Shown here piece by piece: positions 11,401-26,400 of a stretch of DNA of 64,000 bases. A program made the translations under genes and the position numbers. Source of the stretch: Enoplolaimus lenunculus (Eukaryota > Nematoda > Enoplea > Enoplida > Thoracostomopsidae); contig JASANG010000727.1 in the NCBI GenBank assembly GCA_030248215.1, positions 372,001 through 436,000 on the forward strand. The letters run 5' to 3'. Every line of letters begins with the position of its first letter. The stretch's first letter is position 1. Below the pieces are notes generated by a model, which was given only the letters and a program-made list of their open reading frames with translations, did no database searches and was not told where the DNA came from.

Positions 11401-14400
11401 TAGTATAAGCATATTCCTAAGCCTAAACCTATAATGCTGGGCAGTATTGCTACATTACGGTAATAAAACGTAGTAAAGTAGTAAATCTAAAAATTAAAGC
11501 AGATAAGCATGGCTTTTGTGGTAACGCGTTCCATTCAATAACTTGGCGTTCAAATTTTAACTTCAAAACAACTGGCTGGTAAAATAGGAATTATACAGGA
11601 AATGTTGGACAAAATGTCGGTATAAAATTGCAAGATGGATTTGCATCGAAATAAAAATGGCGGCCCATGTACAGAACAGAGCCAGATCGTTTTCCGGAGG
11701 GGCTGTAATAGAGTCAGTTTAAACTGTAGACTATTTTTTTGCTTAGGCTTAGGCTTAGGAATATGGTTATAATGCTGTTGCGGCCCAGTTCTATGCATGG
11801 GCCAAAATGGCGATAAATTGCATCCAAGCTTTTTTAAGACTTGCAGCAAAAATGTTGAGTAGGATCGAAATTGTTCAACAAAGTTATAAAACCTGTTGTG
11901 AATTTCTTAAAGAAAGGGCCAATGTAAAAAAACAGAGGCGGAATATTCTTAAGCCTACACCTTAGCCTAAGCGTAAGAATGAGCCTATTCACTGAGCCTA
12001 AGCCTAAGCCTAAGCCAAGAAAAAAAATTTGTCTAAAGCTTAAGCTTCCTCTATTGCAGTCCCACAGAAAAACGTTCCGCCACTGATCGTTACATGAGCC
12101 AAGACAAGCAACGTCAAAACATCAAAATAAAAGCTTATGTAATTTTTTTACCTTTCAAGCTAAATTTAGTTACGAGAGCTTTAGTATATAGTTTGATCAC
12201 ATTCCACAAAACTGAATCTCGAGTGTTTTTTAGCTTACCCTGTGCGAAATTCAAGTCTTACGTCCCGTGCAGACGAGACCGTTTAGTCGCATCTGTAAGA
12301 TCCAGCGAGATTAACGCAAATCTGAGTTGAGGTACAAGTATCCATACCCGACGAACATTCGTTGACATCTAAAAATAGCCATAGCAATTTTTTTCTTACA
12401 AAATTTACAAGATTGAAACTATTCATTCTACAGAATAGGTTTTGAGTTGAACGAGCGATAATTTAAATGACGGTTTGAAAACTGTAGTGACCCAAATAAG
12501 AGGGGGGTAATCAGAGGGAGTCACCATTTTGAGTCCCGATCAATAGGAGTCCGTATCCCTAATTAGAGTCCGTAAGCCGATAGAGTTCCTTAACCCTAAT
12601 TAGAATCCCTAAATGTCAATTATCCCTAATCGTAGAACATAACTGGCTCCAGGACCAAATAAAGTTGAGTTCGAAACTTTAAAGCGTACTTAAGTTTTGA
12701 AAGTACATCCTAAGTATAACCTTGCATTATTGCTCAAGGTTTTGATGCAAGGCAAAAAATGTTAAATTTAACGGATAGTTGCAATGCCTGATATATCAGT
12801 AACGAAGGGTGGCGGAGGGCGGGGTGGAAATAAATAACAGTCCGTAACCGAATAACACGGGATATCCTTTGGAGAGGCCAAATAATTATCAGTCTCCCAT
12901 CTCTTACTCGGGTTACTACAGTACTGAAATAGGAATATTGATTTATATAAAACTTTAAACTCTTATTCGGTTAAATGTAGAACAATGTATATCGTGGCGA
13001 TAAATACGGTCAGGGTAACGAATTACTTGACGTTGGAAATTGTTCCGTGATCCCGCAACTAAACAAAATTGCTGTTTGCTAAATGTTTTATGCAGTCTTA
13101 TACGGCAATTCAATATGTTCCCGTGCAGTGCCACTAAGACCCTGGACGGCACCGAGCGCAATAGAATAGCCAAGAAGCACATATTGGGTCACCCTGGGTC
13201 TTCCCGTTTGACAAAAAAAATTCTAACTAATGGCATATCGGTATTGTTTTTGAATTGTTGGTTCAACAAAGAATATATATAAACGATGCTAATCTAGAAA
13301 CTGTGGCAGGATTTCTGAAATCTTACTTCAGTATTTACTTAAGTTATGCTTAAGTAATTACTTTAAGTCGACGACTTAAGTAGATATTTAACTTTTAAAT
13401 AAACAAATAAACGCCAAACGTGAGCCATGGTGATAACAAGAGAGTAATGAATATTGTTTAAGTTCACGAGGCACCATGTGTCACCAATTTCAGCTATACC
13501 AAAGTTAATACGCCTGAACTGTTAATATGTAATAAATCAAATTTAGTCAGTGACTTAAGTATTTACTTAACTTACGTACACTTTTATAAACGACAAAATC
13601 GTTAAGTAATTACTTAGCACGCACTTAAGTAACAATTTGTACTTAAATACGGTTTCAGAAACCTAGCGAGTAGCTCAAAAGCATGGAGTGACAGGTATTT
13701 TATCGAGACAATTTTTCACCTGCACAAGTGCCCTGATAGTCTTCAAACCCAGTATTGCACTGGCACTCGAATCCATTAATTTTGTTAACACAATGCTGCG
13801 ATTGACCATTACAGTCGTGCATGCTCTTCGCACATTCGTTTACGTCTACAATCAGTGAATATTATCCAAAGTGGTTGAAATGTCTACAACACCATTAGCA
13901 CTGGCCAGAATCACAATTTTTCGCCTCTTTACATTCCCCAAACAATTACTTAGATCGCCAGTATTTACAGGAAATGACTCTAGAACCGTAGCAAAAGTGA
14001 AATTTTGACTGGTTCAAAGTTATTCAGGGTGTTTTAATTATACACGAACGTACGGGCACCGAATATCGGGATATATAATCGTTGCAAAATGCGGCATAAA
14101 CCTTGGTAGTTAACATAGATCTTGCCAGAGGTGTACCAATACAATATGATTAAGGTTCTTGTACACTTTCGTCAAACTGGCTTATGCTTATACTCAAGCT
14201 TACACACAAAATAACTTGCGTTGTATTCAAGAAATATGAATTTTAAGACAATTATGTATTGATACAGACTTCAGACATATATGTCTTGAATTCAAGGCAT
14301 TCATTTTTTAAAATTTTCAGATATTTTGGTCTAAAATTTTTCACACTTAAATGTCTTAAATTTAAGACTTTCTTTTATAAACGATTAAGAACAATATTTC

Positions 14401-17400
14401 TGAAATATAAGACAAATATGTCTGAAATAAAACACAAACATTTGCCATGAAAATCGACATCATATTTGGGAACTAAAGTTCAACCCAATACCCTAATTTT
14501 GCAACTTAAGATACGTCCAAGACGTAAACTTAGGTTGAGGGGAGCTTGAGCTCAACCCGAAATATCTTTGAAATTCGATTATTTATATACCTTTTTAAGA
14601 ATATAAACGGAGCAACTTTATTACATACATAAAAATCAGAAAATTAATTCTTGAATAAAAGGCAACTATTTCTTGAAAGAAAGAAATTTATGTCTTTTAA
14701 AGGCTATTAATGTTCGAAATACAAGACATTTATGTCTTGAAAATTTAAGAAAGTATGAGTTTTTTTAATGTTTCAGGACAATTTACTTTGTGTACCTTTG
14801 TTTCCGCGCCGTCCGTCGCCGTTCGATACCCGTACGGCGCCGTCCGTCAATGTGTAGCGCCGTCCATCACTGTGCGGTATTGTACGCAAATCACTCACGA
14901 ACGAAAACGTATGGCACAAACGGTGACGGAGGACGCCGTACGGGGGTGACGGACGTTGACAGACGGCGCCGTACGGATGACGGACGGTGACTGACGGCGC
15001 CGATCGGATGACGGACAGTGACGGAAGACGGACGGTGACTGACGGCGCCGTACAGGTGACGGACGGTGACATACGGCGCTGTACGGATGACGGACGGTGA
15101 CGGACGGCGCCGGACGTCGAGTACAACGCAACCCTATGCCTTAACTGTAAATTTTAAGAAAGGGGAAGGCGTACAAGAGTCCAGGACGAATTTTTACGTG
15201 TATGAGACCCTCGTACGATTTTTTTGCTTAACTTTTTAGAAAAAGATGTGCTACGTTCATGTAAAGTACGTAAAACATGAACAAGTAAACGCTTACCTAT
15301 ACAAACGCCATTCGACAGTTCAGAATACTGATTACATTGGCATGTGTACGATCCGGGGGTATTAGTGCATAATTCCAAATCTGAACATGTATGAGTATTC
15401 AGGGCACATTCGTCAACGTCTGTAAACCAAAGCGACAACTATTACACAGGTTTGGCTGAGGTAAAGGAATATGGGTCAAAGTAAAGAACCGGGGTGGAAC
15501 TGTATTATAAGCATATTCCTAAGCCTAAGCCTAAGCCTAAGCCAAAGCGTAAGAATGAGCATATTCCTAAGCCTAGGCCTAAGCCTAAGCCTAAGCCTAA
15601 GCCTAAGCCAGAGCCTAAGCCTTAGCCTAAGCCTAAGCCTAAGCCTAAGCCAGAGCCTAAGCCTAAGCCTAAGCCTAAGCCTAAGCCTAAGCCTAAGCCT
15701 AAACCTAAGCCTAAGCCTAAGCGTAAGAATGAGCATATTCCTAAGCCTAAGCCTACACCTAAGTCAAGCAAAAAATTAGTCAAACGCTTAAGCATGTTTC
15801 AGGCTATATCAAAGCGATACGTGTATTCAAGGACCATGTGGTAAAAAAATTTGCTGTAAGTGGGATTGTAAAATATTAACTCGAAATCAGTGGGTTCACC
15901 CTGTAAACGGGAGAATTCTCGTCATACGAACTTCATTAAACACATTAAAAGAATCTAAAACACATCAAATATTAGAAACTGTGGCCCATATAAAGATCAG
16001 GGGCGCAACGTTTTTCTGTAGGATTAGAATAGCATAAGCTTAAGCTTTAAACTAATTTTTTGCTTGGCTTTGGCTTAGGCTTAGGCTTAGGCTTAGAAAT
16101 ATGTTCATTGTTACGCTTAGGTTTAGGCTTAGGATCATTGTTACGCTTAGGCTTAGGCTTAAGCTTAGGAATATACTTATAATACTGTTCCGTCCCTATT
16201 CTTTACATTGGCCGAACGTGTTAAGAAACGTGGTTAATGTACTTAAAACGCATTGAAACAAATATGCTTAAATAAGTATAAAACAACTCTTATATTTAAA
16301 AAAGCAACAAAAGAAACATAAAATAACTAACCTGAACATACTCCGTTACTCGAAACATAACCAATTTTGCAGTTGCATCCCCATCCGTTCACTGAGTTAA
16401 CGCAAACTTCAGTTGTTGGATTGCAGTCGTGTTGATTATTCGCGCATTCATCTACGTCTAAAACAATACATATAAAAAAAGCTTTTCCAATAACATTTTA
16501 AATTCAATTGGTGAACAAATTTTTTTCAAGCCTGCTGCACTTGCACGCAAAAGACTTTTACATGAGGGTATACCCTGCCCATGTATTGAACAGGGCCGGA
16601 ACAGTAGTATAAGCATATTCCTAAGCCTAGCCTAAGCGTATGGAAGAGCCTATTCCTAAGCTTAAGCCTAAGCCTAAGCAAAAAATTAGACTAAAGCTTA
16701 AACTGACTCTATTATAGCCCCTCCGGCAAACGATCCGGCCCTGTTCTAGACATGGGCCGTATACCCTTTCGATATGGGATCCTGTGCGCGCTCGTGGTTT
16801 ATGTATCAAATAACATTAATGGCTTTTTAGTTCATTTAAAAACAACGATGACGTGCACAGTTTTGGATTTGTCGTATATATTTTGCAAAATTGTGACGTC
16901 TCTAAATCACCTGCAATAGCAAATAGGGCTCCAGTGTAAAGCATTTATAGTCGACATGCAGAGTGCAAGCGGAGGTGAAAAATACCGAAGCCGGAGCCGA
17001 AGGTCAACGAAACTTTCTGCAGCCGGACATGAGGCGAAATTAGGTAGTAAAAATGATAGTTAATTAGTTAGTTTTAGCCAATATTTGCAATATGTTGTTA
17101 CGTTGTTTGGTTTTACGCTAAATTTCTGCCTAATTTCGGCAATTCTTTCCTGAAAATTGTGACAAAAGTCAATCGAAACGCGCTAAACAGATAAATTTAG
17201 CAAAATTATGCAAAATTTTTCTACCGAAATACCGTGACCTCCGGCAAAAATTCTACCGGAGCCGGAGTCGTAGCCGGAGCCGGAGGCAGACCTCCGGTTG
17301 TACCCTGTCAACAGGTGATCGTACACGTCTCCAATCGACGTGTAACAATTTTCAAAGCATAAGATATATTCCAGAATAGATGGAAAATATTCATGTGAGA

Positions 17401-20400
17401 AAGGGTTAAACAATACATATAAATAGGTTTAAAGTTCGCATCATTTACCTTCACATTTTCCATTATTCATAAAATATCCGGTCATGCAAATACATTCGTA
17501 CGAACCACGGTTATTCTGACAATTTTGATTTGTGTCGCATGGTGACGGTGACGTTGTGCATTCATCGACATCTGTAAAAAATATGGTAGCCAATGTAAAA
17601 ATCAGGGACGGAACGTTTTTCTGTGGGACTGCAATACAGTAAGCTTAAGCTTTAGACCAACTTTTTGGCTTGGCTTATGCTTAGGCTTAGGCTTAAGTTT
17701 AGGAATATGCTCATTTTTACGTTTAGGTTTAAGCTTACGCTTAGGCTTAGACTTATAGGAATACGCTCATTCTTACGCTTTGGCTTAGGCTTAGGCTTAG
17801 GAATATGCTTATAATACTGTTCCACCCTTCTTCTTTCCATTGGTCAAAATGGTTAACAACTGCTGACGAATGCAAGGCGATCCACCAAGACGTAGGCCAC
17901 CGAACAGGCACCACAATAAAAAATTTAGTATTAAGATTTAGAACTAAAATTGCGTTCTGCTTCTAGCCGGCTTCCATCGCAATCCTTTTTCACAATTATT
18001 TATTATCCGACACCCTTCCGTGTTAAAATTTTCCGGATCCGACACTGTTGTAGCGGCATATTTGTTATAGTTTAAACGTATATTCAATCAATGCACACCG
18101 ATGGGTTGATCATAATTGTAAGCATTTGAACTTCAGAAACATTCTAGCGAAATATTAAATTTCACAGTTCGAACTTTTACCTTCAGTGAAATCAAGAGTG
18201 GATAATCGCTTATTTAAAAAGCGTGTGCAACTGGACACATTCGGTAAAACTGGTGCGAGCCATGGCACTTTATGTGTGCGGCGTCAAAGATGCACCCCAT
18301 ACAGATTCATTTAGAGTATTCATGTGATAGCGACTCACCCTCTAAACAACGGGGGTCGGCCAAAAACGCAACACTCGGCGGTACATTTTGTACCATGTGG
18401 AACCCACAAGAGTTGCACACTCTTGTATCATGCACTCTTGGTAAAAATTAATACTACTGCACCGTGGGTGGCGGATCCGGAAATCCTTAAAAGGAAAATT
18501 CGCCGCACAACTGAAACGAGCGAGAATCTGAACGCCAATTTTAACGCTAAACCTTAACACAAAATCGTCATTTTGACCCCTGTCCGGGGAGGCCTTAATC
18601 AGAGTGCCCTTCGGATCCGCCAATGTCCCTGTCGATGAAAAACGTAAACAAATTCTAGAGTTTATGTTTGGCGAGCTATGACTGCTTTAGAAATTCAAAT
18701 AACAAACTGTACCTTCACACTGATTCAGTGCTTGATTCATGGTAAACCCAGCTTTGCAACTGCAAGTGAAACTGCCAATAGTATTAGTGCATAATTCAAT
18801 ATGTGAATCGCAGTCATGCGTTCCTTTTAAACATTCGTTAACGTCTAAAAAATCGGTAAAATTTAATTTTAAATCATTTTATCCACAACAAAGCTTTGTG
18901 ACACAATTGTAATTGGTTTTGATATCAGGTTGACATGGCTATCGCTGTGTCATCTCTCACCAAAGCAGTTGAATTACTGTCGAAAAAGCATACGAGTTGT
19001 CTGTTTTAAAGACTTAAAAACGAAAGCTTTTGTACGCGTTCCTCCGCAGGTTAAAGATTAGGCTTAGACTTAGGCTTAGGTTTAAGAAATTTTTTAGCCT
19101 ATGATAATCGTTAAACCTTTGCCTAAGCCCGATCCTTAGCCTAAGCTAATTCTCTGACCTTAGATGTGGTGAAAAGAGTACTAAATCAATTAAATACACA
19201 CTGGAATTTGAGTTAATTTATATACATCACACAATAAACTCTTACGCAGCAATTTTTATGAAATACAGAAAGAATTTGCCATATTCGGCCAAATGCCTAA
19301 GCCTAAGCCTAAGCCTAAGCAAAAAAAATGTAATCTAAAATCTAAACCTACTCTTTAATAAACCCACCAGAAACCTGAACGCCTCTTAAAGCCACATGGG
19401 CCCCATAGCCCAACAAAGTCTTAAGCCAATTAATTTCCGTTTTTGAACTGATCTCAGAAATACCAAAAATACGACCAATGATAAATTTTACCATCACAAT
19501 TGCCAGTATCATAATTCATTTGATAACCGCTGGGGCATCGGCAAACGAACGATCCAACGGTATTGACGCATTCTTGACCTTTTGAAGCGCAGTCATTTGT
19601 GCTCACCTGAGCACATTCGTTGATATCTTAAAAGAATTAGAGTTAAATTCAATGTGAAGATTCACTGTTGACGCTATCACCCAACCTACCCACAGGAACC
19701 CGCGGATAAACGCAGGACGGGTAAGAAAATTTCGACGCGGGTATACACGCTGGTAAAGAATTTCAAAGTGCGGGTACTAATGTGTGATTGTTTACCCGTC
19801 TAAAATTTTCATAAAAAGCTTGAATACCAGATAATGCTGAAAAACTTTAAATTATTAAACTGTTTTTACCGTATGAGTAAAAAATAAGTACCGAGTAACA
19901 TCAGTGCACTGTAAAACTACACATTGTATTGAACACAGAAGAAAAAATAACACTGGTTAAAGGCAGGTAACGGTAAAGGAATTTTGCACCGGTAAAAGCC
20001 GGGTAACTTGTAAAGGAATTTTGCTCGAGTATACCCGCGGTAAGAAATAAAATTTCCATAGGTGAAGCGGAACGCGGGTAAAAAATTTTTTACCCAAACC
20101 CCAAGGAGTTGCAGGACACTTTGAATCCCTAGGCTCAGTCAATTTTATCACGTGAGTTTAAAATATGTAGAATCGTCGCTATTAAATTAAGAATAAGCTT
20201 TCTGAACAAAGACATAGGCTAAAATTAGCATTTAGCGTTCGAGACGTGGCCTCGAAGACGCTATATGGCAGTTTTTCAGTGTGGTAAAATGATTATATCT
20301 CGCAACGATTTCCCATCTTGCGCTAGAACAGAGAATCAAAGACCCTAGCCGCGGTATTATGTAGAGTAGTATTTCAACTGCAGACCGATCCATAAGTCCA

Positions 20401-23400
20401 CGCGTGCCCTGATTTATATTAAACCAATCCATACCATCACAACCACTGGGACCTTGAACAAATCCTCCTTGACATGAACACTGATAGCTGCCATCGGTGT
20501 TGACGCACACTTCAGCAGCGGAGCAGGAATTTAAACTCGGATCCGAGCATTCGTTGACATCTTAAATTTAGTCATCGTTAATCTGCGTAAATCAAACAAC
20601 TTTTTGTTTGTTCAACACTACAGCATCATAAAGCGAGCAATGTTGAACAGGGTACACTGCAAAAAATACTGAGTCACAAGGGTACACTGCAAAAAATGCT
20701 GAGTCACAAGGGTACACTGCAAAAATGCTGAGTGACAAGGGTACACCGCAAAAAATGCTGAGTCACAAGGCTACACTGCAAAAAATGCTGAGTCACAATG
20801 GTACACTGCAAAAAATGCTGAGTCACAAGGCTACACTGCAAAAAATGCTGAGTCACACTGACTCTCTCGGAAATAAGCTTTTCGGGACTACACAAATTGA
20901 GTCAAAATTCGACTCCGCCGGAGTCGAATTCGATTCAGTGAGACACGCGTTTGCCTCTGTGACGGAGTCGAATTCGACTCATTTGTTTTAGTCGCGAAAA
21001 GTCTATTCGGAGGGACTCAATTTGACTCACCATTTTTTGCAGTATACCTGCAGTTTGATACAGAATCTGTAAAATGCCGTATTGTCACCTTTGCATATTT
21101 CAAATATAATTTTTCAACGAATGAATGCGACTGAAAAATTTCAGTATTTTTATTTAAAAAATGAAAAAAAAATTGATTTTGTTCAAAAATAACTCAACTG
21201 GTGTTAGGTATTGAACAAGACAGTTATAACATATGAACTCAGCTTATTTGAACTCAGCTTATTCGAAATAGAAAATCTAAAATTGAAACAGTAAAACTAA
21301 AAATTGAAAAAATTTTGAAACAACAAACTCTTACAGTCAAATCATTGGCGATGATAAAAACAACGAGAGACCGCAAATTAATAGTTTTCAGTGGCTTAAA
21401 TGTACCGTAGTTCGTTTTATTTGTCCGATTCGACTAAATTTCACGAAGGTAACTTTGTGGGAGCACATACTCTGTATTGGTCACAGTGGGACAAGCATTG
21501 CGGAGGCCCTAAGCCTGTGATGCTGGCTGTCCGGACCCACAATTCATCAAATTTAGTCTACAGTGCCCTACGGTATTCCGCTTAGAATACCGCACGGCAT
21601 CGGACAACGCTGGACGGCGATGCAATGCTTAAAACAGTCAAACCTTACAACGCCACCTTTAAAGCAACGCGATTAGCATTCGTTACACAGAATGTGCCCA
21701 GTTTGCAATACTCTTGCGGAAGAGCATTTGACTGCTCAAGGTATCACGTACCGGAACAAACCCCATTGGTTGGGTTTGGTTCGTAACCGACGTTACACAA
21801 ACACTTGAACGATCCAATCGTATTCGAGCACAGTTCGTTCATTCCGCACGTATGAGTCCCGGAAGTGCATTCGTTGTTGTCTAAAATTTAAAAAGTTTTT
21901 CTATTTCATTTTAAACTAAAAGTAAAAATAACTATGAAAACAATAGGGCTCATGTATAGAACAGGGCCAGAATAGTAGCATAAGCATATTCCTAAGCCTA
22001 AGCCTAAGCCTAAACCTAAGCGTATGAATGAGCCTATTACTAAGCCTAAGCCTAGACTGCAAAAAATGGTGAGTCAAATTGACTCCCTCCGAAATAGGCT
22101 CTACGGACTACACAAACTGAGTCAAATTCGCCTCCGCCAGAGTCAAACGTGCGACTAAGTGAGTCGAATTTGTCTCTGGTGGAGTCTGATTTGGCTCAAT
22201 TTGTGTAGTCCCGTAGAGCCTATTTCGGAGGGAGTCAATTTGACTCACCATTTTTTGCAGTGTAAGCCTAAGCAAAAAAATTAGTCTAAAACTTTAACTG
22301 ACTCTATTATAGCCCCTCCGGAAAACGATCCGGCCCTATTGTATACATGGGCCAAAATTAGTATTAAGTAAAGCATACTTAACGTCGAACGCTAACAATC
22401 TGACACATCGTTATATGCTATTACCTGAGCTATTTTTATCTGTCGTACCACATTTTCAGTTGATGTAAAGTTTGAACTGTAGACGTTAACAGCGTCGATA
22501 AAATAAAATCGCTGAATAGTCTGCGTTGTAAAGAATTCGATTATTGTGTGTTTATAAACAAAAATACAAACTTAAAACATGCCCGGGTTTATTGAAATAT
22601 AAAACTGAAACTGTACTAACCGACACAAGCGCCATCAAGCATTTCGTATCCGGATACACATCCGCATGCCCAACTGCCAACGGTATTTACACAGGTTTCG
22701 CGTTCGCTTGGACATTTGTCACCAGTTAAGCATTCGTTAATATCTGAAAATACATAACTGATATTGGCTGGGTTTTCGAAATATCTACTAAGTACGACTT
22801 AGTACTTAAAAGTATGTGCTAAGTAGCTACTTAGTCATTTTGTCGTTTTTAAAAGTGTTTTTAAGTTAAGTAAATACTTAAATCGCTGACTAAATTTGAT
22901 ATATTACAATTTTAACCGTTCGGAAATATCTTGGTTCGGTTGCACTCATGCCGCCTGCTTAATATAAATAAAAACTATTACTTTCTTGTTATGACAATGG
23001 CTGACATTTGGGGCGTTTATTTACTTTTGCTCCAAAATTAACTATTTACTTAAGTCGGCGTGTTAAGTAATGACTTAAGTAAAACTTAAGAAAATTCTTA
23101 AGTTAGATTTCAGAAAACCAGCCGTTGATTGAGGTTCTGAAACCCTACTTAAGTACAACTTCGCACTTAAGTATGTGCTAAGCATTTACTTAGCCAATTT
23201 AGCGTTTCTGAAAGTGTACTCAAGTTAAGTAAATACTAACGTCACCGACCAAGTTTATTGTGTTACAGACACCCACTTTTGGTGTTTTTTAACCCTAATC
23301 TAACTGAGGTTGTAGACTGACCGTGCCTCTATATATAAAACAAAATTAAGACTTCCTGGTTATGACACTTGTTTAATTTTAACATTTATTTGTTTTTATT

Positions 23401-26400
23401 CAAAAAGCTTATTATTTACATAAAAATCGACGATTTAAGTAATTTACTCAAGCATAACTTAAGTGAATACTTAAGTACGATTTCGGAAACCCAGCTATTA
23501 TAACTGAGCTAACCAAACTGTATATTACTAAGTGTGACCAGAGAAAACTAAACTGAGGTAAAAATCAAATAAAAGTGTAAGATAGCAAAGTGACAGACTT
23601 TCCAAAGTATACGTTACAGGAAGTTAACTTAGACCAATAATGAGGGAAAGCACTAGCCTCCTCTAGACAACTACGGTCAAAATAGGCCTTATTAATGTCA
23701 CCGCTGTACCTTGGCATACTCCGTTAATCATGGTATACCCGTCGATGCATATACACTGGTATGAACCAGCTGTATTTTGACAAGTTGCACGAGTTCCACA
23801 CGGATCAACTGCCGCTTGACATTCGTCAATATCTGAAAGCATAAAATATTTAAGAAATACAAAAAGCCTTACTGTAAGCAAAACATTTTAGAATTACAAA
23901 AAACTTACTGAAAGCATAAAACATTTAAGAATTACAATAAATTTTACAGAAAGCATAAAACATTTAAGAATTACAAAAAATTTTACTGAAAGCATAAAAC
24001 ATTCACCTACGCATAATTACAGGAATAATAAAATGGATTGAGGATTCGGTTTAGGCTTAGGCTAAAGCTTAGTCTTATCAAAATAAAAACAGTAACCTAA
24101 ATTACCCGTACAAACGCCGTTGACGTCCTGATAACCTTGTTTGCAGTTGCATGTGTAACTATTCATTGAATTGACACATACTTCAGTTTGTGTGTTGCAG
24201 TTGTGGGTGTTTTGAGCACATTCATCGATATCTAAAAACGAAACATATTAGCAGCATAGTTTTTGGTATATGGGCCCATGTTACTTTAAGGGGCGTCCAG
24301 GTTTCTGGTGGTTCTATAAAACGGTAGGTTTAGATTCTAGATTACATTTTTTGCTTAGACTTACGCTTAGGCTTAGGCTTAGGAATACGCTTAATTTGCT
24401 GTTACGCCCCTTAAAGTAACATTGGTCGGTATATGCGTCTGACAAAATAATTAAACGTGATTGGTCTATAAGTTCAATTGTAGTTAACCCTAGGCCAAGC
24501 TTCAATTACATAAAGTATCAGATTAGTCTAGACCAATTGGTTGAATAGCAGATTAGACGACATATATGTCAAAGACTTACAGACAGTCACCCACCTCAAA
24601 CTATATTAGTTTCCGTAAATCACGCCGGGGGTGTTACTTTATCGGGCGTCCAAGTTTCTGGTGGGTCTATTAAAGAGTAGGTTTAGATTCTAGACTACAT
24701 TTTGTGCTTAGGCTTAGGCTTAGGTTTACGAATACGCTTTAATCTACTGTTACGCCCCTTAAAGTATAACATTGGCCAGAATTTTTATATTAAAATTCAC
24801 TTTGCGCATGCTTGTAAGATTTGTTACATTTTTAATGACTGACCCTTAAAATTAATTTAATTTGAAAATATTTTGATTTTCTGTTGGTTTATAAATTGAA
24901 AAAGAATCAAATCCAATATGTCAAGGGCTTCGCGAGTAAAAATGTAATGATTGAACCATTAATATTTAACACAGAAAGTTTAATAATGGAACCATTACCT
25001 TGACAATTTCCAGCTCCGTTCAATTGAGATCCGCTTTTACACTGGCAGATGTACGAACCTTCGTTATTAACACAGTCTTCCATATCGCTGCATGTATGCG
25101 TATTCTGTGTACATTCATTTTCATCTATACAAAACAGTACATTTAAGATATCAAAAATATTCACATTAGCAAGTTTACAGTGAGTTAAGTAAATCTAGGA
25201 ATTATACCCTTAACTGTAGGTAGTACTCATCATTCGTTGGACCAATGTTACTTTTAGGGCCGTAAACAGTAGATTAAGCGTATTCCTAAGCCTAAGCCTA
25301 AATCTGAGCATTGCAAAAACTTATTCCTAAGCCTAAGCCTAAGGCTAAGCCAAAACTAAAGATGTAGTTTAGAATGTAAGCCTACTCTTTTACAGACCCA
25401 CCATAAACCGGGACGGCCGTACAAGTAACATGAGACATTTGTTATATTAGGTTTAATCAATTTTAAGCCAGTAAAAATGTATCTGAAAGACGTTGATAAA
25501 TAGTACTCGCAAGCAGACCTAAACGCTGCCCTCGGGTACCAAAAATAAGTCCGGCTACAGGCCATTAACGATTAGCAAATTTTGCGCGAGTAAAGGCGGT
25601 AACGGGTGAAGGAATTTGGCGCGGGTATACCCGCGGGTAACAAAATAAAATTTCCGCGGGTAAAGCGCAGCGCGATGTAAAAATCTTAACCCACTTGCAT
25701 CTCTGCTCGCAAGTATTGAGTTCGATTTTTTAGCGTTTTAGCATCTTAAAATTAAAATTTACAAAGTTGAAAATTTCAAATAAAATATTCATTGGGTCAT
25801 TAAAACAACGGCCCATGTTACTTTTCGGGCCGTCGCAGTTTCTGGTGGGTCTGTAAAAGAGTCGACTTACATTCTAGACTACATTTTTTGCTTAGGCTTA
25901 GGCTTAGGTTTAGGCTTAGGAACACGCTTTTGCAACGCTTAGGCTTAGGAACACGCTTTTGCAACGCTTAGGCTTAGGCTTAGGAACACGCTTTTGCAAC
26001 GCTTAGGCTTAGGCTTAGGAACACGCTTATGCAACGCTTAGGCTTAGGCTTAGGAATACGCTTTTGCAACGCTTAGGCTTAGGCTTAGGAATACGCTTTT
26101 GCAACGCTTAGACTCTGGCTTCGGCAAGAATACGTTTAATCTACAGTTACGGCAGTAAAAGTAACATTGACCAAACGCTTCATCTTTATATAAAACATAT
26201 TATGGACAATTTTGAGTCGAGGGGTAGCATATACAGAGCTTTACGAAAATGTTGCCGCGAATATGGTGGTTTTCTTAATCTACTGTTACGGCCCTAAAAG
26301 TAACATTGACCAAAACAACGATAACGCTGTATTACTACTTCGTCAGTGACAGTCTAAGGTATAAGTATCAACGAATTATACTTACCTTCGCAAACTCCAT

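Noticed and set aside
14805-15134. CpG island or promoter because of high GC
   Set aside because: The GC comes from a tandem repeat with a second copy at 40381; no start site or first exon nearby.
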